Below are positions 8,522 through 17,609 of a DNA stretch of 64,000 nt, piece by piece. Source of the DNA: Oscillospiraceae bacterium (lineage in GTDB: Bacteria; Bacillota; Clostridia; Oscillospirales; CAG-382); NCBI GenBank assembly GCA_015064945.1, contig SVRF01000003.1, positions 1 to 64,000 on the forward strand. The letters run 5' to 3'. The stretch's first letter is position 1. Each line of letters starts with the position of its first letter. Under the pieces are notes generated by a model. It was not told the origin of the DNA. It was given only the letters and a program-made list of their open reading frames with translations, and did not search any database. The translations under genes were made by a program, and so were the position numbers.

Positions 8522-9280
8522 TTACATTTGACCAAACAGCTCACGCATTTCTGCAGCTTTGCCGCAGCTCATCTTACCTTCGGGGCAGGGACCTGAAATA
8601 CAGGGAGGACCAGCCTTTTTAAACAAGGTAGGCGCAACAACCTTAACTTGTCTGAGCATTTCCGTTGCCAGCTCACGTATTTCCCATTGAGCACGGGAGC
8701 AACAGCGCAAATTGAAGAAATTATAAAGGGAGCGTACGTTCATTGTCATAACTATCTTTGTGTCGCAAGCGTTGGGAAGCACGCTTCTTGCGTCCTCAAA
8801 TGCCAGCTTTTCCGCCGCTTTTTCCGCCGCTTTTTCATCCATACCCTCTTCTTTAAGTCGGACGGTGTGCTTTTCCTTAAGTATAGCGGCAAGCTTTATA
8901 TAATGCGCCCTGTCTTCTTCCATAGCCTTCAAAAACTCTTCCTTAGCCTCGGGTACTGCTTCTATTGCAGGGGGCAAAATATATGTAAAATGCTCTTTGT
9001 TTACGTAGCGTTGGCTTTGCACACTGAAAGAGGCAATGCGGTGACGGGTTATCTGGGCAAGTACCGCTCTGGAAACACCCTCTATACCGAAGGTAAAAAC
9101 AGCGTGCTCAAAGGGGCTGGCGTGACCCAAGGAGGAAAGCATATTTATAAAGCTTTCGGTCTTTTCGGGGGTCAGACCCTCCATAATACCGTCCACACCT
9201 GTTTCGGAATAGCAAAGCTTTGCCGCAGAGGCAATAAGCTTTTCGCAATCGGGCGTGTGTGCAATTATCTGAACCTTCAT
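8522..9280 (-). CDS. thyX: Flavin-dependent thymidylate synthase
   Basis: 252 residues. Makes dTMP from dUMP using FAD, NAD(P)H and methylene-tetrahydrofolate. The ThyX signature RHRxxS is present as ITRHRIASFSVQSQRY around residues 76-91, and a second conserved stretch, ARSVLPNACDTKIVMTMNVRSLYNFFNLR, surrounds the dUMP/FAD-binding Arg residues. AAGGGG precedes the ATG by 9 nt. First gene of a pair with tmk. Organisms using ThyX often lack ThyA and sometimes DHFR, but that cannot be tested in this window. Confidence 0.93.
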   Translation of the reverse strand: MKVQIIAHTPDCEKLIASAAKLCYSETGVDGIMEGLTPEKTESFINMLSSLGHASPFEHAVFTFGIEGVSRAVLAQITRHRIASFSVQSQRYVNKEHFTYILPPAIEAVPEAKEEFLKAMEEDRAHYIKLAAILKEKHTVRLKEEGMDEKAAEKAAEKLAFEDARSVLPNACDTKIVMTMNVRSLYNFFNLRCCSRAQWEIRELATEMLRQVKVVAPTLFKKAGPPCISGPCPEGKMSCGKAAEMRELFGQM

Positions 9281-9294
9281 AAATTTATACCCCT

Positions 9295-10335
9295 TTACTT
9301 TTGATAATTACTGTACCATTCCGTGGCACAGTCCCCCTCTACCTCTGCCTCCTCTATGCCTGTACAGCACTCAAAGGCGGTATCGGAAATAGCGGTAACA
9401 GTAGCAGGCAAGGAAAGTTTTCTAAGCCCCACGCAACCGAAAAAGGCGTATTCTCCAAGGCATTCTACGCCCTCGGGCAGAGCTATCTCCTCCAACAGGA
9501 CACAGCCGAAGAAGCAATAGTCGGGGACGGTGCTTACAGCCCCTTCAAAGCTGAAGGTCCGCAGGTTGTCGCAATGGAAAAAGGCGTTTGACGAAAGCTC
9601 GCATCCCTCGGGCAACACCACGGCATTAATTCCGCTGCATTTTCTGAAAGCCCCATTGCCCACAAGGCTTGTTCCTTCCGGAACAACAAACTCTTCTGCG
9701 CTAAGGCCCTGAGGACATCTTACAAGCTCACTTTTATCCTTGGTATACAAAACGCCTTCCACAGTGCTGTAGCTGCCGTTTGCCACGGAAACCTCTATCT
9801 CCTCAAGAGCGGGGCAAGCATCAAAACTGCTTGCATACACCACTGCAACACCGTTGCCGAGACTTACTTTTTCAAGGGCGGTACAGCCCGAAAACGCACC
9901 CTCTGCCACGTTGACAACGCTGTTGCCCACGTTTATCTGCAAAAGGCTTGTGTTGTTGGCAAAGGCACCGGCGGTTATGGCGGTGACGCTGTTCCCACCC
10001 AACTCTTCGGGAATATCAAGCACGGTGTCGTCGCCGTAATAAGCGCAAAGCTGTGCCACACCCTCTGCCAATATATAGCCAAAGTCGCCGTCTGTCATTA
10101 TATCCTCAGACTCTTCGGCGGTGCTCTCTTCACTTCCCTCTGAGCTTTCGCTTCGGTCTTCAAAGCTTTCCTCAGTGTCGTCTGCCTTTTCCGTGCTGTC
10201 CTGTGCCGCACTGCTTTCCCCCTCGCTTACGTAGGAGTCCGCCTGCTTATCCTTTTTTGGAGCGCAAGCGCTGACGGTACACACAAGAAGCCCGCAGAGG
10301 ACTGACAAAAACAAATTTTTAACAATCAACTTCAT
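9295..10335 (-). CDS. BspA-type leucine-rich-repeat lipoprotein (short paralogue)
   Basis: 346 residues. A lipoprotein signal peptide ends at VSAC (Cys about residue 24), followed by a Ser/Asp/Glu-rich linker to about residue 80. The rest is LRR_5/BspA repeats, recognisable as ITAGAFANNTSLLQINVGNSV, VAEGAFSGCTALEKVSL and EYAFFGCVGLRKLSLPATV. Such proteins sit on the outer face of the membrane and bind proteins or surfaces. The gene begins 3 nt after the stop of the larger LRR lipoprotein, so they are one operon. The binding partner is unknown. Confidence 0.85.
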   Translation of the reverse strand: MKLIVKNLFLSVLCGLLVCTVSACAPKKDKQADSYVSEGESSAAQDSTEKADDTEESFEDRSESSEGSEESTAEESEDIMTDGDFGYILAEGVAQLCAYYGDDTVLDIPEELGGNSVTAITAGAFANNTSLLQINVGNSVVNVAEGAFSGCTALEKVSLGNGVAVVYASSFDACPALEEIEVSVANGSYSTVEGVLYTKDKSELVRCPQGLSAEEFVVPEGTSLVGNGAFRKCSGINAVVLPEGCELSSNAFFHCDNLRTFSFEGAVSTVPDYCFFGCVLLEEIALPEGVECLGEYAFFGCVGLRKLSLPATVTAISDTAFECCTGIEEAEVEGDCATEWYSNYQK

Positions 10336-10338
10336 TAC

Positions 10339-12177
10339 TTACTCAAATTTCAAATTATTACTGCCTACGCCGTTATTTACAAGCCAAGTATGAGCATAGC
10401 TTTCTACCTTAACCGTAAATACCAGATTTTCACATTCGTCAAAGGCATATTTGCCTATACTGTCTATTTTTTCGGAAAGGGTAAGGCTTTCCAAATACTC
10501 GCAACCGGAGAATGCCCTTTCCCCTATGGTGTTTACCTCATCCGGGTTAAAGAAGACCTTGTCCAAACGTGTGCAACCGAAGAAGCAACCGTCCGGCACA
10601 GCACTTATGCCTCGGGGAAGCTTTACATTCTTAAGTCCCCAGCAATGGGAAAATACATAAGTGCCAAGATTTTCAACGCTATCAGGCAGGCTTACGGAGT
10701 TAAGAGAAACGCAGTACGCAAAGGCGGAGTTACCTACGGTGCTGAGACTGCCGTCCTCTGCAAAATCAACGCTGTTAAGGTTTGTGCAACCGCTGAAAGC
10801 GTTGTTGCCGATAGAGGTTAAACTTTCGTGAACAGTAAGCTTTGAAAGATATGCACAGCCCTCAAATACAGAATCGGGAAGAACGGTAATATTAGAAGAA
10901 AGAGCCATATTTACAAGGTTTTCACAGTATGCGAAAGCACCCTTGCCCACAGCACTTACGCTTTCGGGCATAGCGTTTTCCGTTTCTCCGAATTTAATAC
11001 CGCGAAGGGAAGCGCAGGAATAGAAGCAATAATCGGGTATGATTACAATGTCATCCGCCAAAGCAACAGCGCCCAAAGCATTACAGTAGGCAAAAGAATT
11101 AGTGCCCACGCGGGATGCACCTACATAACCCTCGCCGCCTTTAAAGCTTAAGCTTTTAAGCCTTCTGCACCTGTAAAAAGCGTATTCCTCAATGGAAGAG
11201 ATATTCCCTTTTACGGTAAGATTTACAAGTCGGTCACATTCATAAAAAGCGTTTTTGCCCACGGTATCACCTTGCCAATAAACAGTAAGGTTTTGCAAAC
11301 TTTGCGGCATCACAGCCAAATTGTCTACATAACTCGTACCGCCGAAAAGCATACCCGCAAACCAGGTTCCGCCCTCCGCAGGGAAGCAGGGAACAGCCAA
11401 GGTTTCCAAATCATCACAACCGTCGTAAATGCTAATACCCATAGCGGTAACGGTCTCAGGCAATATTAAGCTTTTTAAGGCACTACAGCCTTTAAAGGCG
11501 TTGTTACCGATATTTTCCGCCTCGGTAAGTTCTATACTCACCAAAGTTTCGCAATAGCTGAATGCACCGTCCGCAACGGTTTTGCCACCGGCACGCACGC
11601 TTTGCAGACTTTCGGGCACACCACCCTCGCCGAATATATAGCCAAAGCTGTTGCCGCCGTCGGTCCCGCCCACAAAAGGCAGGTCTATGATTTCAATTTT
11701 TTTGCAACCGTTAAAAGCACCGTATTCAATACGCTCCACCGTAGCGGGCAAAACCACCTGTTTTACCCCAAAGGCAGAAGTGTCACCCTCTGCCTCCCTA
11801 TCGCTGAAGGCGTTAGCGTATACCGCAACAACAGCGGCACCGTTTATCTGTTCCGGCACTCTTACCGCAGTTTCGTTGCCGTTATAGCTTACAACAGCTA
11901 CCCCTGCATTGCCGTTTGTACCGTTGTGTTCGGTTACAGTAAAGTCTTCTGCCGCCGCTTCAGGTATCTCCACGGGCTTGTTTTCTCCGTCTGCACTTTC
12001 ATCCTTTTCGGGACGGGGGGCAGGCGTTGACTGCTGTGCGTCACCGCCCAGCAAACCCTCAAAATAAGAGTCCAAGTCCACTTCTATACAAGCGCAAAGT
12101 GACAGCACCGTTGCCATAAGAACTGCGGCACAAATAAAGCGCTTTATATTTAAGGAAAAGCCTTTTTTAAAAAACAT
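10339..12177 (-). CDS. BspA-type leucine-rich-repeat lipoprotein (long paralogue)
   Basis: 612 residues. Lipobox LCAC places the lipidated Cys near residue 30 after a hydrophobic signal; a Pro/Glu/Ser linker follows to about residue 80. At least fifteen BspA repeats fill the rest (for example VGKGAFAYCENLVNMALSS, IGNNAFSGCTNLNSVDF, IGERAFSGCEYLESLTL). Expected on the cell surface as a binding or adhesion protein. Expression is probably controlled in the 5' leader: a consensus promoter lies about 170 nt upstream and the intervening RNA is highly structured, with the ribosome site inside a small hairpin. Confidence 0.87.
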   Translation of the reverse strand: MFFKKGFSLNIKRFICAAVLMATVLSLCACIEVDLDSYFEGLLGGDAQQSTPAPRPEKDESADGENKPVEIPEAAAEDFTVTEHNGTNGNAGVAVVSYNGNETAVRVPEQINGAAVVAVYANAFSDREAEGDTSAFGVKQVVLPATVERIEYGAFNGCKKIEIIDLPFVGGTDGGNSFGYIFGEGGVPESLQSVRAGGKTVADGAFSYCETLVSIELTEAENIGNNAFKGCSALKSLILPETVTAMGISIYDGCDDLETLAVPCFPAEGGTWFAGMLFGGTSYVDNLAVMPQSLQNLTVYWQGDTVGKNAFYECDRLVNLTVKGNISSIEEYAFYRCRRLKSLSFKGGEGYVGASRVGTNSFAYCNALGAVALADDIVIIPDYCFYSCASLRGIKFGETENAMPESVSAVGKGAFAYCENLVNMALSSNITVLPDSVFEGCAYLSKLTVHESLTSIGNNAFSGCTNLNSVDFAEDGSLSTVGNSAFAYCVSLNSVSLPDSVENLGTYVFSHCWGLKNVKLPRGISAVPDGCFFGCTRLDKVFFNPDEVNTIGERAFSGCEYLESLTLSEKIDSIGKYAFDECENLVFTVKVESYAHTWLVNNGVGSNNLKFE

Positions 12178-12344
12178 TTGTTACTGTCCTTTCGGATAGC
12201 CGAAGCATTATGACCTAAACCTGCCCGAAAGGGCCAAACCGCTATGCTTTTCGGCGTATTTTAATTTGTCGGCTCAGTAATAGGGCTATGGAGATAGTAT
12301 AACCGTATATTCGTCCTGCTACCCCATTTGAAAATCCTATCTCA
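12178..12344 (-). promoter_or_regulatory. Structured 5' leader of the LRR lipoprotein operon (candidate riboregulator)
   Basis: About 167 nt between the predicted transcription start and the ATG. Pairings seen on the minus strand: a 5'-terminal 7-bp helix between 12337-12343 and 12291-12297; a 10-bp helix with a two-base bulge between 12244-12255 and 12199-12208 (GCCGAA/GCAT against ATGC/TTCGGC); an inner GCCC-TTTC-GGGC hairpin at 12223-12234; and a TCC-GAAA-GGA hairpin at 12187-12196 that contains the ribosome site. It does not match any riboswitch consensus I can recall. No leader ORF is evident. Confidence 0.55.
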
Positions 12345-12350
12345 AATTGT

Positions 12351-12379
12351 ATTATCACACAAATCTGTCCGTTTGTCAA
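12351..12379 (-). promoter_or_regulatory. Sigma-A promoter of the LRR lipoprotein operon
   Basis: Minus strand TTGACA (12374-12379), 17-bp spacer, GATAAT (12351-12356). Predicted start near 12344, exactly where the first leader helix begins. Confidence 0.75.
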
Positions 12380-12430
12380 TATTTGCGGCACAATTTAAGC
12401 CGACAAAATACAACACTAAACTCAAAACGC

Positions 12431-12479
12431 CAAAAAACAAAGCCGACCGCAAGGCTTATTGCACCTTTGTGGTCGGTTT
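12431..12479 (-). terminator. Rho-independent terminator of the RND exporter gene
   Basis: On the minus strand an AACCGACC/GGTCGG stem with an inner imperfect CAAAGG/CCTTG stem is followed by CTTTGTTTTTTG. It lies just after the stop of the exporter gene and separates it from the LRR operon. The stretch 12380-12430 between it and the promoter shows nothing else. Confidence 0.75.
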
Positions 12480-12486
12480 AAAGCTG

Positions 12487-15003
12487 TTAAACAGTAGTTT
12501 TTTCTTTTTTGCGCAGGGTCAGCTTAAATATAAGCTTGTCTGCACTGTACAGTATTGCAGGTAGAACTGCGGTTATGAATATGCAGGAGGCAATTGTGCC
12601 TATGCCTATAATCAAGCCCGTATCCGCAATAGCGTTCTGACTGGATATAAAGCATATTACAAAGCCTGCTATTATCATCGTCATCCCTGAGGTGAACACC
12701 GTGGGCAAGGCAGATCTGACCGCTGCGCTCAAAGCCTCGGCTTTATCCATAGTTTTGCGGTTTGTAAGATAATTGCTTGACATTAAAATGCCGTAGTCGA
12801 TGGTTGCCCCCATGAGGATGCAGTTGGCCATAATATAGCTCATAAAGAACTCCGTCCTGCCGAACATGCACATTACGCTCATAGCGAACCACACAGCACC
12901 TTGAATGATGGATATCAGCACCACAGGCAGGGAAAGGGATTTGAAAATGCCGCTGACTATCAGGAAGAGAGCTACTATGGTTATTACGCTGATAAGCCTG
13001 TTGTCATAAGTAAATGAGGTCATAAGGTCATAGGTTGAGGGAATTACCCCTGCCAAATAGCCCTTGCCGAAGTTTCCTTCCACAGCCTTGCCTGCCGCTT
13101 TCATAAAAGCGTTTGTATCGTCACCTTGTGCGGGAAGATCCAAGGACAAAAGCATCATAGAATGCTTTTCACCCATAAAAGTTGCCTGTGCCTTAGCTGC
13201 AAGCGCCTTTGCGCTTTCTATCTGCGCCGCCTTTTCTTCATCGATGAAAGCAGACAACACACCGTCACCGCTTTGAGCGTCTACCAGCTCAAGCAGTTCC
13301 GCGGCGGTGGCGGCAGGTATATCCTGCGGTGAATTTGCGGAAAAGTACATAGCGTACACACCTGCCATAAGCTGTGGCGAAATCTCTTCCTCCATACCGC
13401 CCATAAATGTGTTAGCGACGGAATAAAGAGCGTCGCATTGCTCCTCATAAGTATAAGGTTTGGAAAGCATTGCGGCAACTCCGCTTTGCTCTTTTATAAG
13501 CTCAGCCCCGCTTTGTATCTGCGTTTTAAGCTCCTCGCCCACCAAAGCTGACACCCTGTTATCGCTTTGTATAATGCTGTCGGCAAACAGTATCAAATCG
13601 GCGGTGCTTATCTTTACAAGCGCCTTGTCTTTACTTACGGCATTAAAGGCAAACAGAACACTTGCGTCAGCCTCGGAAACGCCCAGCATCCCTGCCGCTT
13701 CTTTGGCAGTTATATTTTTTGCCAAAGTATTGCTTAGTGCCGTATAGCTTATAAGCATAGGCTTACCGTCGGATTTTTTAAGTGCTCCTATCTCCTCGGC
13801 AAACGCCTTTTCGGCGGCTATATTATCTTCACCGTTTTCATAGACCAAAAGCACCGTGCTGTTTGAACCAAAAACATCGCTTATGGCGTTATCCGTACCC
13901 AAATTAGTGGTGTAGCCAAAACTTAGTCCATCCTTTACAAAGAAGCAGAGGACAACCAGACACAAAAACGCAGGAATAAGCACACGGCGCGCTTTCAATG
14001 CAAAGCTGCAAAGCCCCGTACCTTTAAAGCTGAGCGCCTTTTTGGAAGTTTTATCAAAAAGTTTTTCGGTAAGCAAAATAAGAGCAGGAAACAGCAGAAG
14101 AGAAGCTGCAAGGGATACAAACACACCCTTTATAAGCACTACGCCCAAATCAAAGCCCATACCGAAGCTCATAAACAGAAGTGCAAAAAGACCTGCTACG
14201 GTTGTAAGTGCACTTGCGATAACCGGACGTGCCACCGATTTTACGGTTTGGCGCATCGCCTCGCAGCTTTGAGGTATGCGGCTTTTGTTTTCACGGTAGC
14301 TGTGAAGCAAAGCTATGCTGTAGTCTATGGAAAGTGCAAGCTGTAAGATCGCCGCAACAGAGCTTGTTATATAGGATATATTGCCGAAGATTATATTTGT
14401 GCCCAAGTTGATAACAATGGCTATGCCTGATGCAAAAAGAAGCACCACGGGTTCTAAATAAGATTTGGCGGTAAGAAGCAAAATTACCACCACAAGAAGA
14501 ACGGCAACGATAAGTATATAACCCATCTCGCCCGTAATGGTATTTCTTAAAGCGGCGGTAGATGCCACCGTGCCGCCGTAGCTGGCCCTACCTGCATACT
14601 CATCGTCCATAAGCGCCTTTACATCGCCGTACACCCTGTTTGCCGCCTTTGAATATTCGTCACCCTCAACAAAAACGGTAAATAACGCCGTGTTTTGCTT
14701 ATAGTTCTTTTCAGAGCTTGCATCAAAGCTTACGCTTAATACTTCGGGCAACTTCGACAGCTTTGCAGAAATCTCCGATGCCGTTTTTTTATCCACGTCC
14801 CTTACCATAACCTTTATGTCCGTGGTCATACCGAACTCGTCATTTATTATATTAAGTGCCGTTTTTGTACCCTTTGACTCATCCAAATAGTCGGAAAGAC
14901 TGTAATTTATCTGTACCTTGCCTACAAGGAACATACTTATTACCGCGGCAAAAAGGAAAACGGCTGTTACCGCCCAAACCTTAATTTTATCTTTTTTTGC
15001 CAT
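12487..15003 (-). CDS. MMPL/RND family transporter
   Basis: 838 residues. One N-terminal helix, a large external domain, five to six helices, a second external domain and another five to six helices: the duplicated RND/MMPL layout. The first helix bundle contains ISYITSSVAAILQLALSIDYSIALLHSY and the second FFMSYIMANCILMGATIDYGILMSSNYL, both with the proton-relay Asp motif (S/T)IDY. Firmicutes homologues export lipids or peptides; the substrate here is unknown. The ATG at 15003 is preceded by AGGTGG; an upstream TTG is less likely. Own terminator downstream, hairpin upstream. Confidence 0.86.
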   Translation of the reverse strand: MAKKDKIKVWAVTAVFLFAAVISMFLVGKVQINYSLSDYLDESKGTKTALNIINDEFGMTTDIKVMVRDVDKKTASEISAKLSKLPEVLSVSFDASSEKNYKQNTALFTVFVEGDEYSKAANRVYGDVKALMDDEYAGRASYGGTVASTAALRNTITGEMGYILIVAVLLVVVILLLTAKSYLEPVVLLFASGIAIVINLGTNIIFGNISYITSSVAAILQLALSIDYSIALLHSYRENKSRIPQSCEAMRQTVKSVARPVIASALTTVAGLFALLFMSFGMGFDLGVVLIKGVFVSLAASLLLFPALILLTEKLFDKTSKKALSFKGTGLCSFALKARRVLIPAFLCLVVLCFFVKDGLSFGYTTNLGTDNAISDVFGSNSTVLLVYENGEDNIAAEKAFAEEIGALKKSDGKPMLISYTALSNTLAKNITAKEAAGMLGVSEADASVLFAFNAVSKDKALVKISTADLILFADSIIQSDNRVSALVGEELKTQIQSGAELIKEQSGVAAMLSKPYTYEEQCDALYSVANTFMGGMEEEISPQLMAGVYAMYFSANSPQDIPAATAAELLELVDAQSGDGVLSAFIDEEKAAQIESAKALAAKAQATFMGEKHSMMLLSLDLPAQGDDTNAFMKAAGKAVEGNFGKGYLAGVIPSTYDLMTSFTYDNRLISVITIVALFLIVSGIFKSLSLPVVLISIIQGAVWFAMSVMCMFGRTEFFMSYIMANCILMGATIDYGILMSSNYLTNRKTMDKAEALSAAVRSALPTVFTSGMTMIIAGFVICFISSQNAIADTGLIIGIGTIASCIFITAVLPAILYSADKLIFKLTLRKKEKTTV

Positions 15004-15024
15004 AAAAACCACCTGCAACAGTCA

Positions 15025-15055
15025 AATTGGAGGCGGCGTTTTGCCCCCTCCAATT
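15025..15055 (-). terminator. Hairpin between the PH-domain gene and the RND exporter gene
   Basis: A 9-bp AATTGGAGG/CCTCCAATT stem, one mismatch and a GGC/GCC stem around a short loop. The U-tract after it on the minus strand is poor (TTGACTG), so it may attenuate rather than fully terminate. Confidence 0.5.
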
Positions 15056-15084
15056 CTATTCTATACCGTTTTATAAACTTAATA

Positions 15085-15498
15085 TTAATCGTTATCGTCG
15101 ATAAGGTCGGGTATTCCGTCGCCGTCGCTGTCATCGTCACCGATAATCTCACTTACACGCATACGGCGGTCCTTCTTTACCTCTTCTACCTGACTGTGGA
15201 GCAGTTCCTTTGTATCAAAGCTTGCCTTAATGTTCTTAATTTCCAAAACGGGACAAGTAGAGTCGGAGCTTTTAACCGTAACCGTACCAACACCGAAGAG
15301 CTTTTGCCAAAGGTTGCGTTTTAGGCTTATATCCAACACACGGTAAAGAACAATCTCTTCATATTTGGTGGAAATAAGGCCCGTTTCCATAAAAAGTCTG
15401 TCCTTGCTAAGCTTATACTTTGTAAAGCTTATGGGCATACCCATAAAACGCTTTCTGTCCTGCCACAAAATCTCTATATTGTTTTGCTTTTTTGCCAT
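15085..15498 (-). CDS. Bacterial PH-domain protein with acidic DxDxDG tail
   Basis: 137 residues. The first 105 residues resemble the YdbS/DUF304-type bacterial PH domain (FTKYKLSKDRLFMETGLISTKYEEIVLYRVLDISLKRNLWQKLFGVGTVTVKSSD). The last 17 residues, DDDSDGDGIPDLIDDND, look like a single thrombospondin type-3/calcium-binding repeat, which is odd for a protein without signal peptide or membrane helix. ATG at 15498 has GGAGG seven nt upstream. A terminator separates it from ftsZ, so it has its own or read-through transcription. Confidence 0.75.
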   Translation of the reverse strand: MAKKQNNIEILWQDRKRFMGMPISFTKYKLSKDRLFMETGLISTKYEEIVLYRVLDISLKRNLWQKLFGVGTVTVKSSDSTCPVLEIKNIKASFDTKELLHSQVEEVKKDRRMRVSEIIGDDDSDGDGIPDLIDDND

Positions 15499-15519
15499 AA
15501 ACCGTTCCTCCGTAAATTG

Positions 15520-15552
15520 CAAAAAGGTGTTGCAAACAGCAACACCTTTTTT
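15520..15552 (-). terminator. Rho-independent terminator after ftsZ
   Basis: Minus strand AAAAAGGTGTTGC, loop TGTTT, GCAACACCTTTTT: 8 GC-rich pairs flanked by A/T pairs and a U-tract, seven nt beyond the ftsZ stop. Confidence 0.85.
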
Positions 15553-15558
15553 ATGTCT

Positions 15559-16644
15559 TTAATATCTGTCGGTATTTGTCTTGCGACTGCTGTTAAGCAT
15601 AGAAATGATATTGTCTATATCGTCGCTTTCGTCAACTGTGCCGTTTTCTGTCTGTTCTGCAGTGGGCATAGGCTTGCTGCGATAGTCGCCTCTCTTGTCG
15701 CTGTCAAAACCTGTTGCAACAAGGGTAACAACCATTTCGTCTTCAAGATTGGTGTCAAATGCGGCACCGAAGATGATGTTTGCATCGGGATGAGCTTCGC
15801 CGGTGATCATAGCAACAGCATCGTTAACTTCATCAAGAGCGATGTCGAGAGAAGCGGTAATGTTAACAACGATACCCTTAGCGCCGCTGATGTTGGTCTC
15901 AAGCAAAGGACTGCTCATAGCCATCTTAGCTGCCTGTTCTGCCTTGTCCTTACCCTTAGCGTGGCCAACGCCCATGTGTGCAAGACCTGCATTGCTCATA
16001 ACAGTGCTTACGTCTGCAAAGTCAAGGTTGATAAGACCGTCCATAGTAATAAGGTCGGAAATGCTCTGCACGCCCTTGCGAAGCACCTCGTCAGCTTCCT
16101 GGAAAGCGTTGAGGAAGGTAATTTTCTTATCGGTAAGGAGCTTAAGACGTTCGTTAGGGATAACGATAAGGGAGTCTACGTGTTCCTTAAGCTTTTCAAT
16201 ACCTGCTTCTGCCTGTGCCATACGCTTTGCGCCTTCAAAAGCAAAGGGTTTGGTAACAACAGCAACGGTAAGTACGCCAAGCTGCTTTGCGGCCTTAGCA
16301 ACAACGGGAGCTGCACCCGTACCTGTACCGCCGCCCATACCTGCGGTTACAAACACCATATCGGCATCCTTGATAGCGTCGGTAATCTTTTCGATGGTTT
16401 CTTCCGCTGCCTTTTCGCCAAGGTCGGGATTTGCACCTGCGCCTCTGCCCTTGGTAAGTCTTTCACCTATTGTGATGGTGTTAGGGGTCTGAGATCTTTC
16501 AAGTGCGGCAATATCGGTATTAAGATTTATAAATTCTATATCCTTACAACCAACGCTGATCATACGGTTAACGGCATTACCGCCGCCGCCGCCAACGCCT
16601 ATAACCTTTATTTTTACAACGGGAGCGTTTAAATCCTTACTCAT
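15559..16644 (-). CDS. ftsZ: Cell division GTPase FtsZ
   Basis: 361 residues. Tubulin-like GTPase that forms the Z ring. The signature [11 protein letters not shown] is around residue 100, [14 protein letters not shown] at the N-terminus binds nucleotide, and the synergy loop NLDFADV lies near 200. The C-terminal tail is unusual: it ends [20 protein letters not shown] and lacks the DIPxFLR-type peptide that docks on FtsA/SepF/ZipA in most bacteria. ATG at 16644 follows GGAGG; the upstream TTG is ignored. It has its own promoter (16697-16725) and terminator, so it can be expressed apart from the dcw operon. Confidence 0.97.
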   Translation of the reverse strand: MSKDLNAPVVKIKVIGVGGGGGNAVNRMISVGCKDIEFINLNTDIAALERSQTPNTITIGERLTKGRGAGANPDLGEKAAEETIEKITDAIKDADMVFVTAGMGGGTGTGAAPVVAKAAKQLGVLTVAVVTKPFAFEGAKRMAQAEAGIEKLKEHVDSLIVIPNERLKLLTDKKITFLNAFQEADEVLRKGVQSISDLITMDGLINLDFADVSTVMSNAGLAHMGVGHAKGKDKAEQAAKMAMSSPLLETNISGAKGIVVNITASLDIALDEVNDAVAMITGEAHPDANIIFGAAFDTNLEDEMVVTLVATGFDSDKRGDYRSKPMPTAEQTENGTVDESDDIDNIISMLNSSRKTNTDRY

Positions 16645-16696
16645 TTCTGTTCCTCCAAAAGCCAAAATTATAAAAATTCTAATCTTATTCCATTAC

Positions 16697-16725
16697 AATA
16701 TAACACGTATTTTTAAAAATATCAA
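16697..16725 (-). promoter_or_regulatory. Sigma-A promoter of ftsZ
   Basis: Minus strand TTGATA (16720-16725), 17-bp spacer, TATATT (16697-16702), in the very A/T-rich 134-bp gap between ftsQ and ftsZ. Confidence 0.6.
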
Positions 16726-16778
16726 GTGTTTTTTTAGTTTTTTATTTACTCTTTTTTAATTTTTTAAGTTTTTTTGCC

Positions 16779-17594
16779 TTATTCGGGGGTAAAAATCCCC
16801 TTATTTATCTCAGAAACGTCTATCCTTCCCTTTTCTCCTCTGTTTCCCAGACTGTGCAGTTTATCTGCTATCCCCTTGGCAAAATACAGCTTTGTATCAA
16901 ACTCGTCTATGTCGCCCATATACACGTCATAGCAATCGTCAAGTCCCAAGTATATGCCGAAGCGGTTGTTGGCATCTATATAGCCCACACGGCTTAAAAC
17001 ACCTGCATTTATCATCTCGTCGTATGCCTGCGCTATTATATCGCCTGTACGGGCATCCATAAACTCCAATTTTTCGCCCACTATACAGCGTCTTACGTTT
17101 TTCGGCTCCATACGTATCTTAAGCAAACCGTAAAGCTTGTCCTCGGATGCGGTGTACTCCAAAATATGCATATCATCCGTAAGCAAATATTTCTCTTCGT
17201 TTATATCCACGTACATACAAGGCTCTTTTTCCTCCACGTGGATTATCACGGTGGTTGGAAGGTCACGCTCTATTATCACGTTATTTATGTAAGGCAAGGC
17301 CGTTACAAGGCTTTTTTCCTTATCATCTTTATCAAAAGCGTACAGGTTAGTTCCTTTTTCCACGCCGAAGGCCTCTAAGATCTCCTCCTCAGAGTAGCGT
17401 GTAAGACCTTCCACGCTTACGGTTTTTATCTTGAAAAGCACAAAAAAGCAAATGGCGGTAGAAACAAGAATAAGCACCGAAAAAAGTGCTACATAGAACA
17501 CTCTGCGGCGCATACGCTTGTTTAGCTGTCGCTGTTTGATCTCGTCTAAATCTAAGGCCTTGCGTTTATAACGGCCTTGGTTTTCCGACTGCAT
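16779..17594 (-). CDS. ftsQ: Cell division protein FtsQ/DivIB (POTRA domain)
   Basis: 271 residues. A basic cytoplasmic N-terminus (KRKALDLDEIKQRQLNKRMRR), one membrane helix (about 32-53), then the POTRA domain beginning FKIKTVSVEGLTRYSEEEI and ending RDLPTTVIIHVEEKEP, then the beta domain. With FtsL it activates the septal synthase. It is 15 nt downstream of murG and the last gene before the ftsZ promoter. Confidence 0.88.
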   Translation of the reverse strand: MQSENQGRYKRKALDLDEIKQRQLNKRMRRRVFYVALFSVLILVSTAICFFVLFKIKTVSVEGLTRYSEEEILEAFGVEKGTNLYAFDKDDKEKSLVTALPYINNVIIERDLPTTVIIHVEEKEPCMYVDINEEKYLLTDDMHILEYTASEDKLYGLLKIRMEPKNVRRCIVGEKLEFMDARTGDIIAQAYDEMINAGVLSRVGYIDANNRFGIYLGLDDCYDVYMGDIDEFDTKLYFAKGIADKLHSLGNRGEKGRIDVSEINKGIFTPE

Positions 17595-17609
17595 TATGCT
17601 TTTTCTCCT

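Noticed and set aside
12178-12344. Known riboswitch (c-di-GMP-I, c-di-AMP, SAM, cobalamin, THF, ZTP)
   Set aside because: The conserved sequence blocks I remember for these classes are not found; helices alone are not enough to name a class.
15484-16632. Long plus-strand frame antisense to ftsZ (also 15803-16492)
   Set aside because: Cys/Val-rich translation without domains; it is the shadow of the FtsZ codons, and ftsZ is certain on the other strand.
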